This document shows positions 44,030 to 55,420 of a DNA stretch of 64,000 bases, piece by piece. Position 1 is the stretch's first letter. Every line of letters begins with the position of its first letter. Made by a program: the position numbers and the translations under genes. The notes under the pieces are model-generated. The model was given only the letters and a program-made list of their open reading frames with translations. It searched no databases and had not been told where the DNA came from. This DNA comes from Prorocentrum cordatum (taxonomy: Eukaryota; Sar; Dinophyceae; Prorocentrales; Prorocentraceae). Where the stretch lies: contig CAUYUJ010015948.1 of the NCBI GenBank assembly GCA_963575745.1, positions 1,331,181-1,395,180 on the forward strand, in the 5' to 3' direction.

Positions 44030-44570
44030 GTGGCCCGTCGGTGTCCCGTCGGTATCCCATCGATGCCCAACTCGGTGTCCCATTTGTGCCCCGTCGATGT
44101 CCCGTCGGTGTCCTGTCGGTGTCCCGTCGGTGTCCGTTCGGTGCCCCATCGGTGCCCCATCGGTGTCCCGTCGGTGTCCCGTCGGTGTCTCGTCGGTGTT
44201 CCGATTGGTGTCCTGATTGATGTCCCGATTGGTGTCTGGATTGGTGTCCCGATTGGTGTCCCGATTGGTGTCCCGATTGGTGTCCCGAATGGTGTCCTGA
44301 TGGTGTTCTAGTGGTGTTTCGATGGTGTCTCGATGGTGTCCTGATGGGTCCCGATAGGTGCCCGTGGTGGTGTTCCGATGGTGTCCTGATGGTGTCCCTG
44401 TGATTTGTGCATGGTGCCCTTGTGTTGTGCCGATAGCGCCCCAGTGGTGTCCCGATCGTACGAAGGTGGTTTCCCAAATCGCTGATGAGATCGATAATGA
44501 GACGCCAAATGTCCTGTCGGTGTCCCGTCGGTGTCGCGTCGGTGTCCCGTCGATGTCGCGTCGGTGTAGA
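44030..44570. repeat. 11-bp GTCGGTGTCCC minisatellite
   Basis: The unit GTCGGTGTCCC drifts to GATTGGTGTCCC between 44200 and 44290. Three units make 33 bases, so every frame repeats an 11-residue peptide. Confidence 0.93.
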
Positions 44571-45049
44571 GGGACAGGCCCGACTCAAGGCAAGTCACGG
44601 AAGCTCTTGGCCGTCCCCATGGCGCCCAACAGCGGGCCAAAAGGCAGCTCCCTCGCACGATGCCGCTGTTGCGCGCTGTTGGTCGCCACTGGGCGCCATG
44701 TGGGCGCTGCTCGGCGCTGCCGGGCGCTCTCTGGCGTTCTTGCGCGCTGCTGGGCGCTCTCTTCGCCGAGGCGCACCGTGATGTCCCGTCGGTGTCCCGA
44801 CGGTGTCCCGTCGGTGTCCCTTGGGCCCTGGGGTGTCTGCGGTGTCTGTGGTGTCTGCGGTGTCCGTGGTGTCTGCTGTGCGTGGGGGTGTCTGTGGTGT
44901 CTGGGGTGCCCAGGGCGCACGCAGAACACTTGCGCCCTTGCGACCCTTTGTCTCTTGTGACCCGTGTGACTCGCTGGGTGCTTGCGACCCTTGGGCTCTC
45001 TGGGTGCGACGAGGGACATGTCCCTCATGGTCTGTGGGTGTCCCTTGGG
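44571..45049. other. spacer with GGCGCTGCT words
   Basis: GGCGCTGCTGGGCGCTCT-type repeats near 44700-44765 and GTGTCTGCGGTGTC-type words near 44825-44905. The 397-codon + frame crossing it is a by-product of the flanking arrays. Confidence 0.6.
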
Positions 45050-45545
45050 CCCTGTGGTGTCCCGCTCGGTGTTCCGTCGGTGTCCCGCTCGGTGTCCCGC
45101 CGTGTTGTCCCGCCGTGTTGTCCCGCCGTGTTGTCCCGCCTGTCGGTGTCCCGCCGTGTTGTCCTGTCGGTGTCCCGCGGGTGTCCCGTCGTCCCTCATT
45201 GTCTGTGGGTGTCCCTTGGGCCCTGTGGTGCCCCGCTCGGCGTTCCATCGGTGTCCCGTCGGTGTCCCATCGGTGTCCCGTCGGTGTCCCGCCGTGATGT
45301 CCCGTCAATGTCCCGTCGGTGGCCCATCGGTGTCCCGTCGGTGCCCCGTCGGTGTCCCCTCAGTGTCCCGTCGGTTTCCCGTCGGTGTCCCGTCGGTGTC
45401 CTGTCTGTGTCCCGTCGGTGTCCCGTCGGTGTCCCGTCGGTTTCCCGTCGGTGTCCCGTCGGTGTCCTGTCGGTGTCCCGTCGGTGTCCCATGGTGAAAT
45501 CGATAATGAGATCGATTGTGCGACCGATCGCGAGATCGATAGTCG
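45050..45545. repeat. 11-bp GTCGGTGTCCC minisatellite, second array
   Basis: Same unit as the array at 44.0-44.6 kb. It ends in GAGATCGATAGTCGG words at 45495-45545. Confidence 0.93.
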
Positions 45546-45970
45546 GAAATTGGGGGGTGAGATCGCAATTGAACGGAGAGCCCCCCACCGGAAAATCGGT
45601 TTCGGTTTCGCGTTCGTGTCGCGAGTGCGGGCGAGGAGAGGCTGCTTGGGCGCGCGAGAGGAATGATGCCGCCGTGGCTGAGGGGCCGTGGAGCCGTTTG
45701 ACCGCCCCCACGCCCCGGCGCGCCGGTGCCCGGTGTGCCCCGTCGGTGGCGCGGGGGTGCCCCATCGGTTGCGTGGGGTACCCCGTCGGTGGCGCGGGTG
45801 TCCCGATAGTGACTCCGGGTATTCTGCCCTGGTGTATCGATGGTAGCATGTGAGATCGATACTGAGATCGATAGTGAGATCGATTGCGTGATCAATCGCG
45901 ATCGTGAGACCGATCGTGAGATCGAGAGATCGATAGTGAGATCGACAGTGAGATCGATCGCACACTCTCA
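45546..45970. repeat. third module copy and GAGATCGATAGT minisatellite
   Basis: The module (GAGATCGCAATTGAACGG.., GGGCGCGCGAGAGGAATGAT) is followed by CCCCGTCGGTGGCGCGGG words and, at 45840-45965, by GAGATCGATAGTGAGATCGA words. The last are the reverse complement of the array that starts the mosaic at 42900. Confidence 0.88.
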
Positions 45971-46447
45971 TCGCCATCACAGTCATCGCAGTTGTTGCCA
46001 GTGGCTATCCTTTCACACCCGAACCTCCTTATCACCCGAAGGGTGATCGTATAGGTAACGTATGTGTCACTCACAGATGGCGTGATGGACACGAACCAAA
46101 AGACACCTGTTGGTTGCGACAGCTGAGTAGAAAACGACCACATATGTTTCGGGCAATAACAGCGTTCGACTGCCGAGGAAGCTGCATGGTATCAAAGGCG
46201 CGCAAAAATGAACATTCGACGGCGGCGCTGGCACAGGCGAGCGTTGTGGAACGAAGGGGTTTCTGGCCCGCGAAGCCCAACATCTTGCCGAACTCGGCAC
46301 GTTTCTCCCAAAACGCTGGCTCAACCATCGGGAAGGCGATGCAGCGCGACCGCCATGCTCTCCAACGCCCATGTGCCCTTGTCAAGCATGGCGCAACTTT
46401 CAACGGCAGCGCTTGGTAAAGCATAGGTCCTAGGTCATACAAGCTGG
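45971..46447. other. non-repetitive stretch with an unassigned - strand frame
   Basis: A - strand frame of 135 codons (46071-46478) has a fairly natural composition (segments such as PMVEPAFWEKRAEFGKMLGF and AFDTMQLPRQSNAVIARNIC), but I do not recognise it. Its first codons lie in the left arm of the inverted repeat at 46448. It could be a small exon or chance. Confidence 0.25.
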
Positions 46448-46792
46448 CAATTTTCTCTTGCGGTCTTTTGTCTTGCATCCCCGTTCTGCCGAGCCCAAGA
46501 CATGTCCGCCCGAAATTGAAAGCGGGTGTCCGTGTCTGCCGAACTGGATCAGCAGGGTTGGTGACCGGTGATGCGCAGAGGTCTCAGGCCGCCGAAATGG
46601 GGACGGGGCAGATGGTGTCAAGGAATTGAGCCCTCTTCACCGATGCCTCGGCGATGCGGCTCGATCTGGAGCCCGATTGTCTCCACTCCGACGTCGCCGA
46701 CGCATCACATCACCGATTATCAGCGATGCGGCGCGATGTGGCACCGATTGAGCGTCCTGCAGAGAGAAACAACAGACCGCAAGAGAAAATTG
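46448..46792. repeat. 345-bp segment bounded by a perfect 19-bp inverted repeat
   Basis: CAATTTTCTCTTGCGGTCT at 46448-46466 is the exact reverse complement of 46774-46792, and similarity continues about 6 bases inward. The size fits a miniature inverted-repeat element, but I see no flanking duplication. Confidence 0.6.
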
Positions 46793-48259
46793 GAAACCAA
46801 CTGGGCCATCGGCGAGTGCAATCCCAGCTCATGCTCGTGCCTCATTTGCCCGCTACTTTTTCTGCGCATTCGTAGACTCAGACCCCCCCCCTCCCAGTGG
46901 CAAGCATTCCTGGTTCCTGGGTGGCATTGCCACATAATTTCCGTTCAGGAAAAGCTGGCACCCATAAAGGACAAGACAATGCGAAAGTCCTTCCCAAACG
47001 GACGACGACGCCTCCATCGTCCTGGATGGCCTCCAGCAAGCTCCGAGACGGCCTCAAAACCAGCTCCAGGCCGCCCCCCGAAAGGTAAAGGTCTGGGGAC
47101 CGTGGAAATGACTGCATAGAGGCGGCTACCAAGAGTTGGCTGTAAACACAACGATGGCGTCTCGTAACCACAAGCCAGAACCCCCTTGACCCGTGACACT
47201 GCATAACAAGCAGATCGCAGACGCGTACGTGCTCGCTACCTTATGCACCTTCGCTTCAGGATGGGCAGGAGGCGACTGGAAAATGGAAAGGAGGCGACGA
47301 GTCAAAGATGAGGCATGGATGTGCAAAAGTCCTGGGGCCACGAAGCCATGGTCTCGCTTCCCGGTGGCCAAGGGGCAACAGGACAGTGGGACCTTTAAGG
47401 CTTTGGCCGTGGGTCCATGTGGCCCCATGGCCTCATGGCTGTGGTTGCAATAATGCGGCCGCTTGGCGAGTAAGTGAGGACTGTTCTGGACGAGGCAAGC
47501 AGCAGTTCAAGCGATGCCTCAAGCTATGGCCAACGCTTCCTAACAGCTATGCGCGACTGCTGGTCCAGACGACCAAAGAGCGCTGAACCTCATGACGAAG
47601 GCCCTCAGGCCCAATACGTCACATGAAAAAGTATTCCGCCCCAACGCTTAATCCCAAAAAACCGAGTCGGCGCTGTGACCGTAACGCCGCGCGATAATCA
47701 CAGAGACCACAACAGAGACCTCCATGGGGACCACTTCGGGGACCACCGCAGGGACCTCGAACGCTACTACAAGAACCAACACATGCTATCACATTGACCA
47801 CTACATGGACTAGTGCATGGAGCAGTGATAACGATGGCCGTGACAAAATCTGTTCTACGCATAAGACATTGCAGCACAGCGAAGTAAGCGGCGATGCTTA
47901 CGATTATGCTCGAATGGCGGCTCATATACATGTGAGTGTAAGAAGAGCTGTCAGATTCTTGAGGGTCCAGACCACAAGTGCTGCTGACCAGCCCAGCGCT
48001 CTTGAGCGCCTGTGGCGCTTGCCGCGGGCCTCCTCGAAACGAAACGAGCCCAAACAGCCTGCAACATCCACAATGAACCTTACCAATAAAACTCACAAAA
48101 CCTTAGAACCTGTCGGTAGCCGGTAGACCCAAGGGACCTTCTGTCGGGGGCCTGGCCGTCTTGGAGGCACTCGGGGTCAGCCTAAGAGGCCAAATCATTG
48201 AAAAAGCATATTCCTTTTATTCACATACTTGGCTTAGTGATCTCCAGAGCGTCCAAAAC
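46793..48259. other. non-repetitive spacer, no gene recognised
   Basis: Mixed-composition sequence, AT-richer than most of the window. Open frames are below about 110 codons apart from those overlapping the inverted repeat. No domain seen. Confidence 0.35.
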
Positions 48260-49085
48260 AGCTCACGAGGCCCCAAGCGACTCACCGAAGAGGGCACAGA
48301 GGGGTCGAACTGCAATCCAGAGCCCTCCACCCCAAGATGGCCCCCGAGACAGCCGATAGGCCGCCAAGAGGAAGAGGCCCCCTAAGACCCCCCCCCAGAG
48401 GCCCCCAAGAGACTTCATAGAGGCCCTCAACACGCTCCCAAGAGGCCTCCAAGAGGCCCCAAGAGACAGCCAAGAGGCCCCCTGGACGGCCCCCCGAGGC
48501 CCCAAAGAGGCCTCCAAGAGGCTCGTCTTGTTTACGTACAGGCACGGTGGCGGGATACGCCGAAGGGCGCTAGTCTGCCGCCATTCATGCTTTACGTGCC
48601 CAACTTTGGGGCTACATTTGGTTCCACAGGTTCCTACTGGGTCTCGGCTCATCCAGCGGGCCGCCTGGAAAGACCCGGGCAAACCACAAATGGCCCCAAA
48701 GGACCTTCCTCAGTATCCCCGACGCCCCAGATGTTATCCAAGACGGCTCTACACTGTTCAAGACGGCCTCCAAAATGGTCCAAGAGGCCCCCGAAGACAA
48801 CAAGCATGGCATCCGAGTTGGACACGATGACTCTAAGACGGCCCGATATGACATCAAGATGGCCCAGGACCGAATCAACGAGGCTCAAGAGAACTTCAAG
48901 ACGCCTCAGAAATGCTCCGGAAGGGTGTCCAGGAGGCACTCAGTGCCACCGCGAGGCAGCCCACGAGGCCCCAAAGAGAGCTCCAGCACTGCTCAAGAGG
49001 CCCTCAAGACGGCCTGAAGCGTCCCAAGAGGGACTCAAGACGGCCCAGTGAGCTCAAAAGACGGGCTCCGAACGCCAGGAGCTCG
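48260..49085. repeat. composite repeat, CCAAGAGGCC orientation
   Basis: CCAAGAGGCCCC words at 48260-48530 and 48680-49085. The module between them (GCCGAAGGGCGCTAGTCTGC, GTGCCCAACT, TCTCGGCTCATCC) matches the 20525-20660 module in order. Confidence 0.8.
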
Positions 49086-49439
49086 CGTAGGAGCCCCGTA
49101 GAGGACCCAGGAGGCACCCAAGAATTCGAAATCCCCCAATATTTCTCCAATGCAGCCCAAGCATGCCAAACACGCCTTTGACACGCCCCACGAAGACTAC
49201 CAGAGAGCCGTAAAGAATCCCAAGCGCCCTCAAGGCGGGCGTGGAATTTCAAGAACGCTGAGAAGGTGACCTCACCAAAGATCTAAAGGCACAAGATAAA
49301 CCTCGAGGGCCGTCAGACAGCCAAACAGTTAGCCTGGCGTAGGACCCAATCCAAAGCAGCTGCGAGTAGCGCAGGGTATGGCTTCCCCCATCATAGACAA
49401 TGCGCAGCGAAAGGGAAGAGGTTCCCTGTGTGGCCGCGA
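49086..49439. other. spacer before the 89-bp satellite
   Basis: No repeat or gene that I can support. Confidence 0.3.
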
Positions 49440-50355
49440 ATCGCTTGAAGGGTGCGCCGAAGTGGACGGGGGGACCGCATGCGATAATTACCTTGCCACT
49501 GAGGCCTTCGGTGGAGCTTCTTGCGGTGACACGAAACGCGTTAGGAGTGTGACGATTTTGGCGGGGGGGGGCATGCGATACCTTGTCACTGAGGCCTTCG
49601 GTGGAGCTTCCTGTGAGGCCGCGAGTTGCGTGAGCGGTATGCCGACATGGACGGGGGGACCCCATGCGATACCTTGAAACTGAGGCCTTCGGTGGAGCCG
49701 GGACCAACATCACGTGTTAGGGGTGTGCCGAAATTGGCGGCGGGGACCGCATGCGGCACCTTGCCACGGAGGCCTCTGGTGTAGCTCCCTGTGAGGCTAC
49801 GGAACGAGTGAGGGGTGTGCCGGAATGGGCGAGACGCTATGCGGCACCACCTCCTGGGGCCTTCGGTGTAACTCCCGATGGGGCCACGAAACGCATGAGA
49901 AATATTCCGAAATTTGCGGGGGGACATTGTGCGAAACCACCACCCGGGGGCTCCCGTGTAGCTCCCTTTTGGGTCCACAAAACGTGTGACGGGTGCGCCG
50001 AAATTGGCCGCGGGACTCTATACAACACCACCCTCTGGGGCTTCGGAGGAGCTCCCTGTTGGGTGAAGAAACGTGCATGTGCGCCAAAGTGGGCGGGGTG
50101 ATGCCATACAGCATCATCCCCTGAGGGCTTCGGTGGAGCTCCCTATGAGGCAGCGAAACGTGAGAGATATACAGACATGAACTGGGAGACGCTATGCGGC
50201 AACACCCATGGAGGGCTTGAGTACAACTCCCCGTGGGACTGCGGAACGTGTGAGGGTGTACCGCCGTTGGCAGGGGGACGTCATGTGGCCTTGCCCGCTG
50301 GGGCCTTCCGTGGAGCTCCCCATGGGGCCACGACGCGTGTGAGGGGTTTGCCGAA
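49440..50355. repeat. about 89-bp satellite, roughly ten diverged copies
   Basis: GAGGCCTTCGGTGGAGC-like words recur at 49501, 49591, 49682, 49769, about 49857, 49945, 50034, 50124, 50213 and 50299, spacing 86-91. Each unit also carries a CGAAACG..GTGAG..GTGTGCCGAAAT stretch and a GGGGGGACC..ATGCGATACC stretch. Minus-strand frames of 224 and 130 codons repeat a PHRELHRSPQ-like peptide about every 30 residues. Confidence 0.92.
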
Positions 50356-50399
50356 ACGAACATGCTGAAGGCAAAGGGCCGAGAGTGAGTGAGCTGACG

Positions 50400-50460
50400 C
50401 GGGGTGCTGCCGAGGCGAAGCGAGGACCCAACACCACAATATGGTTGGGGGAAACAACAA
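50400..50460. repeat. dispersed GTGGTGTTGGG repeat, third copy, - orientation
   Basis: GCGAGGACCCAACACCACAA then TATGGTTGGGG is the reverse complement of the 31000 copy. Confidence 0.7.
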
Positions 50461-51529
50461 GCTCTATGCACTTGACCGTTTACAAGCAGGTCTTGCTGCC
50501 GCGAAGAGCTAGACGTCCCCCAAGCCAGCCTTCGTCAACAGTATTCCTTCGCATGACAGTGATAAACCATGCCCCCCCATCGCTCGAATCTCACGCAAAA
50601 TACTGAGAGAACACTTTCCATCTATGCCCACGCAACCGTATGTCAGAAAACACGTGCTTGGTCTCAGCACCGAGCTGCACCTCCCTCTCTCACCGCTGCC
50701 CCAATGGATCGGAGGGGGCTCCCCCCATCCACACCCTCTCGGCTCGGAACGGTCAATTCACCAACCTGCGTGCCACCTTTTTTGCTCTGCGTCTCTCGGC
50801 CCTCGCATGCCATCAACATCATGCCCCAATACATGCCATCATTCGCAAAGCTGAGAGGACAACTGGGTTTGTGAGGAGCATGTGAGAAGGCGACACACGT
50901 CAACAAGAAAATGTCAACTATACATCATCGTAACTGAGGTCATGGTCGGTGGACATTTGGCAAGTGCGTACCGCCAATTGTTGTGTTGCCGTCGCCGTCG
51001 CTTGTGCGCGTGGCCCCGACTTTGTCATGATCAATGCTGGCCGAATGCAACAACAACACTGCTCCTACCCGTGCAAAAATGCCACATAACCTTTATAACA
51101 TCGTCGGCTACCGTCTGACATGACTCCCGATGATGGCTTCTTCGAAGATCCCCCCCGCAGGCCAAGAATAGCACAAGCTCTGGGCAGGCGTTTCTGACAG
51201 CCTCTTGGAGCAGTGTCCTGGGCTCAGGACGCAGGCGATGCTGGCTGGAAGATGCTTGCGAGGAAGCACGACGAGACGGGAGGCGAGATGCACGCGAGAG
51301 GGGTGGAGGGAGGGAAGGAGCGAAGCAGATGGGATGGCATGGGCCACGCGGAGAACGAATCGCCAAATGCTATGAAAAAGATGTGGCACAATACGTCAAA
51401 CTGCTAGGCTGTCTTTGCAGAAAGGCGGAAAAGCGCGCCCCCCTTGCAAAAACAGAGAACTGCCTCCCTCCCTGCTTCTGATTCCCTTCCTCCTCCTCCG
51501 TTCCAATGCACACGGTCAGGAACTTTGGG
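50461..51529. other. spacer, no gene recognised
   Basis: Mixed sequence without repeats that I can define. Frames below about 110 codons. Confidence 0.35.
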
Positions 51530-51705
51530 CGTGTCGCGGCGGCCCTGGCGACACGCTATGCCTTGCAAGCGGATGGCGCGTCCTTCTGCTCGGCGGGCAG
51601 GGAGGCTGCGGAAGGCTCGAGACGCTAACGTTCGGGGACTTGGACGTGGTCAGCGTGTCGCGCCGAAGCGCGGTGGGCCAAAACCAGCGGCGCGACGCGC
51701 TAAGC
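51530..51705. repeat. dispersed repeat pair member (partner at 16271-16425)
   Basis: Shares GTCGCGGCGGCC, GACACGCTATGCC, GGGACTTGGACGTGGTCAGC and CGCCGAAGC in the same order. Confidence 0.7.
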
Positions 51706-52439
51706 AAGTGTTCCTGGCCGTAGCTGTCCACCTGTCCCCCTCGCAGGTAATGCCGCACAGAAGGCAACCGATCGGGGTCGACCTAGGCTGGGCGAAGGAG
51801 GGGACGTCTTCCTCGGGAAGGTGCAGCCGAATCGACCGACGCCGCGCGCAGACGTCGGCACGCATCACCGAATCGATCGAATCGTGGAAATGCACCGCCT
51901 GCCCTGAACCAGTTCCTGATCCTCGAGGAGCCAGAGACGGCATAAGCATTAACTTTCGCAGGTCCGCGTAGATTTCTTAGATTAGCGCTGACCCCCCTGG
52001 CGGCGCCACCGGCGTCGACCCTGGCGCGCTCCGCGCGCCAAGAATAGGGTCCAGCGCAAATCTGAAGAATCTGCGCGGACCTTCGAAAATTGACCCCCCA
52101 CCCGACAGGTTGAGGACGTTAGATGTAAATCGGGGAGACGCAAAACTCGGGTACGGGGGACTCGGGTTGGCCCGACGGTGCCATCATGGAAATGACGAGG
52201 CCCAATCTGAAATTTGACGCGAGCTCCCGCTGCAAACATCCCACGAAAACTGGACCGTCAAAATCCAGGACGCGCTCGTCAAGAAAACGTCGGCAAACCT
52301 GAGTTCCGGCTTACTCGGGTCTTGCGTTCCCCCGAGTAAAGAATAGAGCTCCCGACCCACCTCGCACACCCGGCATACCGCGGCCGCAAAGCCCCAAAGC
52401 CCTGGGTGTCCGCCTCGCGTCTTCGACAAATGATCACTG
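51706..52439. other. spacer, no gene recognised
   Basis: GC-rich non-repetitive sequence. GGCGCGCCAAG-type inverted words near 52025-52040. No gene. Confidence 0.35.
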
Positions 52440-53160
52440 CATACCGCGTCGGTTCAGCGGGCCCCGTGCTCCCAGGGGATCCAGCCTCCTGTTCTCGAGT
52501 GGGGATCGCTCGAAGCAAAATCCGCCGTCCCCCGCTTGCCGCGGGTGAAAAGGCGTGCGATATGCCTGGATGTCCCCCATCCCCTTTCCCCTGCCCCAAC
52601 GTCCAAAATCGCGTTTGAGGGTGTGGGTGGGTAGACGGGGGGGGGGTACTACTTTTACAAGCATCCCTGGGGACTCCAGAGCCTCCAAATCTAGAGTCCG
52701 TGGCCTCCACCAAGATTTCATCCAAGCTTGCTCAAGCTGGGCTCAAAAACGCTGAAGCGGCCTCCCTTGATAGCGTCAAGGCAGGCCAAGCAGCCTCCAA
52801 GACGCCCCAAGAGGGCTCCAAAAGGATCTCCAAGAAGGTCTCAGGAAGCAAGCATCATTCCAATCGGGAAGAAAAACGTTAATATGTCGCACGGTCGCCT
52901 CTTTAGTCTTGATAGCGTCCAGGACGGCGCAAGTGGACCCCGATATTGAGCCTAAAACGGCCCCAAAGCCTGCAAGACGGCCTCAAGACCTCTCCGCTCC
53001 AAGAGGACCCCCGAGACCGCCAGCAGGCGCCTAGGAAACCCACAGGAGGCTTCCACCAGGCCCAAAAGAAGCCTTTAGACGCCCCCAAAGAACCCCAATG
53101 GGCCATATCCACCCTGACACACCGCCCGGCTCCGAGGGCCCCAAGAGACCCCCTCCAGCC
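52440..53160. repeat. composite repeat, collinear with 20.93-21.5 kb
   Basis: CCCCCGCTTGCCGCGGGTG (about 52532), GGCGTGCGATATG, CCCCTGCCCC, then TCTAGAGTCCGTGGCCTCCA, CCAAGAC words and CCCGAGACCGCCAGCAGGCG (about 53008) occur in the same order as at 20.93-21.47 kb. Confidence 0.8.
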
Positions 53161-54105
53161 CCGTGAAGGCCGCAACAAACCCGAGAGATCGTTTCTGTTT
53201 GACGTCCACTGCTTAGAACCCTCCTGCACGGACGGCCCCCTCTCATCCAGCTATCCATCCTGGAACCAATCAGGCAGCAGAATTTGGGGCCCCAGCGCGC
53301 ACGGCAGCCTAAATTCCTCCGCAGCCCGATCGTTTCAAGAGCGACTGCCAGAATGGCGTGAAGCTGTGATCTCTATCTAGGCCCGAGCATTACCCGTACC
53401 GTCGCATGTACCCGGGCCTTACTTTGCAAGCCGACGCCTTGTCCGACGGAAGGATCTCTGGGACGGACAAGGCGGCGGCCCACCTTGAATCAGGTCCCTC
53501 CTATCGCGGAGGAAAGGGAATGACTGGGCCGATCGGGCCGCAAAGTTGGGGGCCAACCTTCACCCCGATGGCTCCGAGAAGGGCCACAGGCGGGTCGCTC
53601 ACCTCGTGACTGTCTCCAGAGCTGCGGTGAAGTTGGCCGCTCGCGTGATGCCGCTCTGGCCTCGCACTGCCTTGGACGGAGTCCAGCTGGTGCCGAGGCC
53701 GAGGGAAGGCAAAGAGCAGCTCCCTGGCCACGGGTGGGCCCTCGTCGGCTGCCCTCCCAAAATTTTTGCTGGCAGTTGATCCACTGCCTCAGAGGGTCGC
53801 GCGCGCTCCCTGAGGCAGCCTCCAGCTGGCAGGTGCTTGGAGGCCTGGAAATTGGCACCAACATCAACACGGGGGGGTACCTCCAGCTGGGGAAGATGAA
53901 CCCAGATGTTGGTGTTGGTGGTAATCTGTCGGCCACCTAGGAAGCCCGAATAGTACCACCATCACCGTGATCGGAAATCGCCATCCCTCGGTGGAAGCAC
54001 ACCATCGATATTGGTGCTGGTGTCAACCTCCAGGCCTGCGAGGTGCACACGCCACCTCAAGGTCAGACTTCTATCTCCAAGAGAGCTGGCCCACCGCTGC
54101 GTGCT
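53161..54105. other. spacer, no gene recognised
   Basis: Phrases such as CCTCCAGCTGG and ACCAACATCAACA/TGTTGGTGTTGGTG recur near 53820-53920, the latter as a short inverted pair. No gene. Confidence 0.35.
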
Positions 54106-54345
54106 CATTGATTGCAGCGCCGCATCGTTCGTGTGCACTTGCCAGCGGTGCGGCTGCTGCACATCAGGCGAGCGGCTTGCCAAGCTGGGCAAGAAGTGCG
54201 AACCTCTCGCCGTGCTGCGTGTTCATCGATTGCAGCGCCGCATCGTTCGTATGCACTTGCCAGCGATGCGGCTGCCACACCTCAGGTGAGCGGCCTGCCA
54301 AGCTGGGCAAGAAGTGCGAGCCCCTCACCGTGCCGCACGAAGAGT
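54106..54345 (+). repeat. 118-bp tandem duplication encoding a Cys-rich peptide
   Basis: ATTGCAGCGCCGCATCGTTC occurs at 54111 and 54229. Each copy can encode IDCSAASFVCTCQRCGC followed by SGERLAKLGKKCE, with C-x-C-x2-C-x-C. Since 118 is not a multiple of three, the two copies are in different frames, and only the second continues to a longer tail (frame ends near 54440). Unknown family. Confidence 0.7.
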
Positions 54346-54660
54346 GCGAAACTGGCGATAGCTCGGCAAAACGCTCAACCGATCAGGAAAAGGGTCACAA
54401 TCGAGCTGTCCACTTTTGCCCACTCTGCCTGGGCCTTTGATCAGGCTGTGTTCCGCGAAGGGCGCGAGCTCTCTCTCTTTCGGAGGTTGGCGGACTGGCG
54501 TAATCCTCTAGAATGCTACTGTGGCGTTCTCCTCGTTCTGATCCCACAACGTGGCCCACAGAGCACCAATCTGGTATCACTGTCGCCGATCTGAATACCG
54601 CGTCGGGCTCCAGCTGCTGAAGTGCCCCCCCCTCCCCAGACACAGAAAAAAAACGCCACC
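54346..54660. other. spacer, no gene recognised
   Basis: Contains GGAGGTTGGCGGACTGGCGT near 54480, related to the GGGGTCGGCGG word elsewhere. Confidence 0.35.
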
Positions 54661-55420
54661 TTCCTCTTCGTCTTCGTCATACTCAGCACCGTCACCATCA
54701 TAATCACCACCGCCATCATCATCACCATCATCATCATCATCATCCTCCTCATCATCCTCATCATCATCATCATCACCCTCAGCACCATCATCATCATCAT
54801 CAGCACCATCATCATCAAACTCATCGCCATCAACATCATCAGCATCATCACCACCATGACCGTCGCCAGAACCATCACCATAACCATAACCGTCGTCACC
54901 ATCACCGTCATCGTAACCATCACCATCATCGTCATCGTCATCGTCATCGTCATCATCATCATCATCCTCATCCTCATCATCAGCATCATCATCATCATCA
55001 CCATAGTCATAATCATAGTCATCACCATCATCAGCATCACCATCACCACCAACGTCATCAGATTCATTACCATGCTCATCACCAACATCATCATCATCAA
55101 TACCATCGTATGTGTGATGATAAAAACCGTCATTACCATCATCATCCCGATCACCATCATCAGCACCAACATCAGCATCATCATCACCACCATCATCAGC
55201 ATAGCCATCATCATCATCAGCAGCATCATCATTCTGATCAGCGTCATCATCATCGTCATCATCATCATGCTCGTCCACTTCACTTCACTTCATTATCATC
55301 ATCCACATCATAAGTAGCATCATTACATCAACGTCGTCCCATTCGTCACTATCGCCACCACAATCACAATTACCATCATCATCCTCGTCGCCACCGTCGT
55401 CGATGTCCTCCTCTTCCGTT
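54661..55420. repeat. CAT/ATC trinucleotide array, third large block
   Basis: About 750 bases of CATCAT, CACCAT and CGTCAT words. Long frames on both strands are Ile/Thr, His, Met/Val or Asp runs. Confidence 0.95.

Noticed and set aside
44660-45853. 397-codon plus-strand frame
   Set aside because: Most of it is a translated 11-bp minisatellite, and the rest is spacer.
49440-50355. CRISPR array
   Set aside because: Spacing is regular, but the whole unit is repeated and diverged, with no short exact repeats separating unique spacers, and the DNA is eukaryotic in character.
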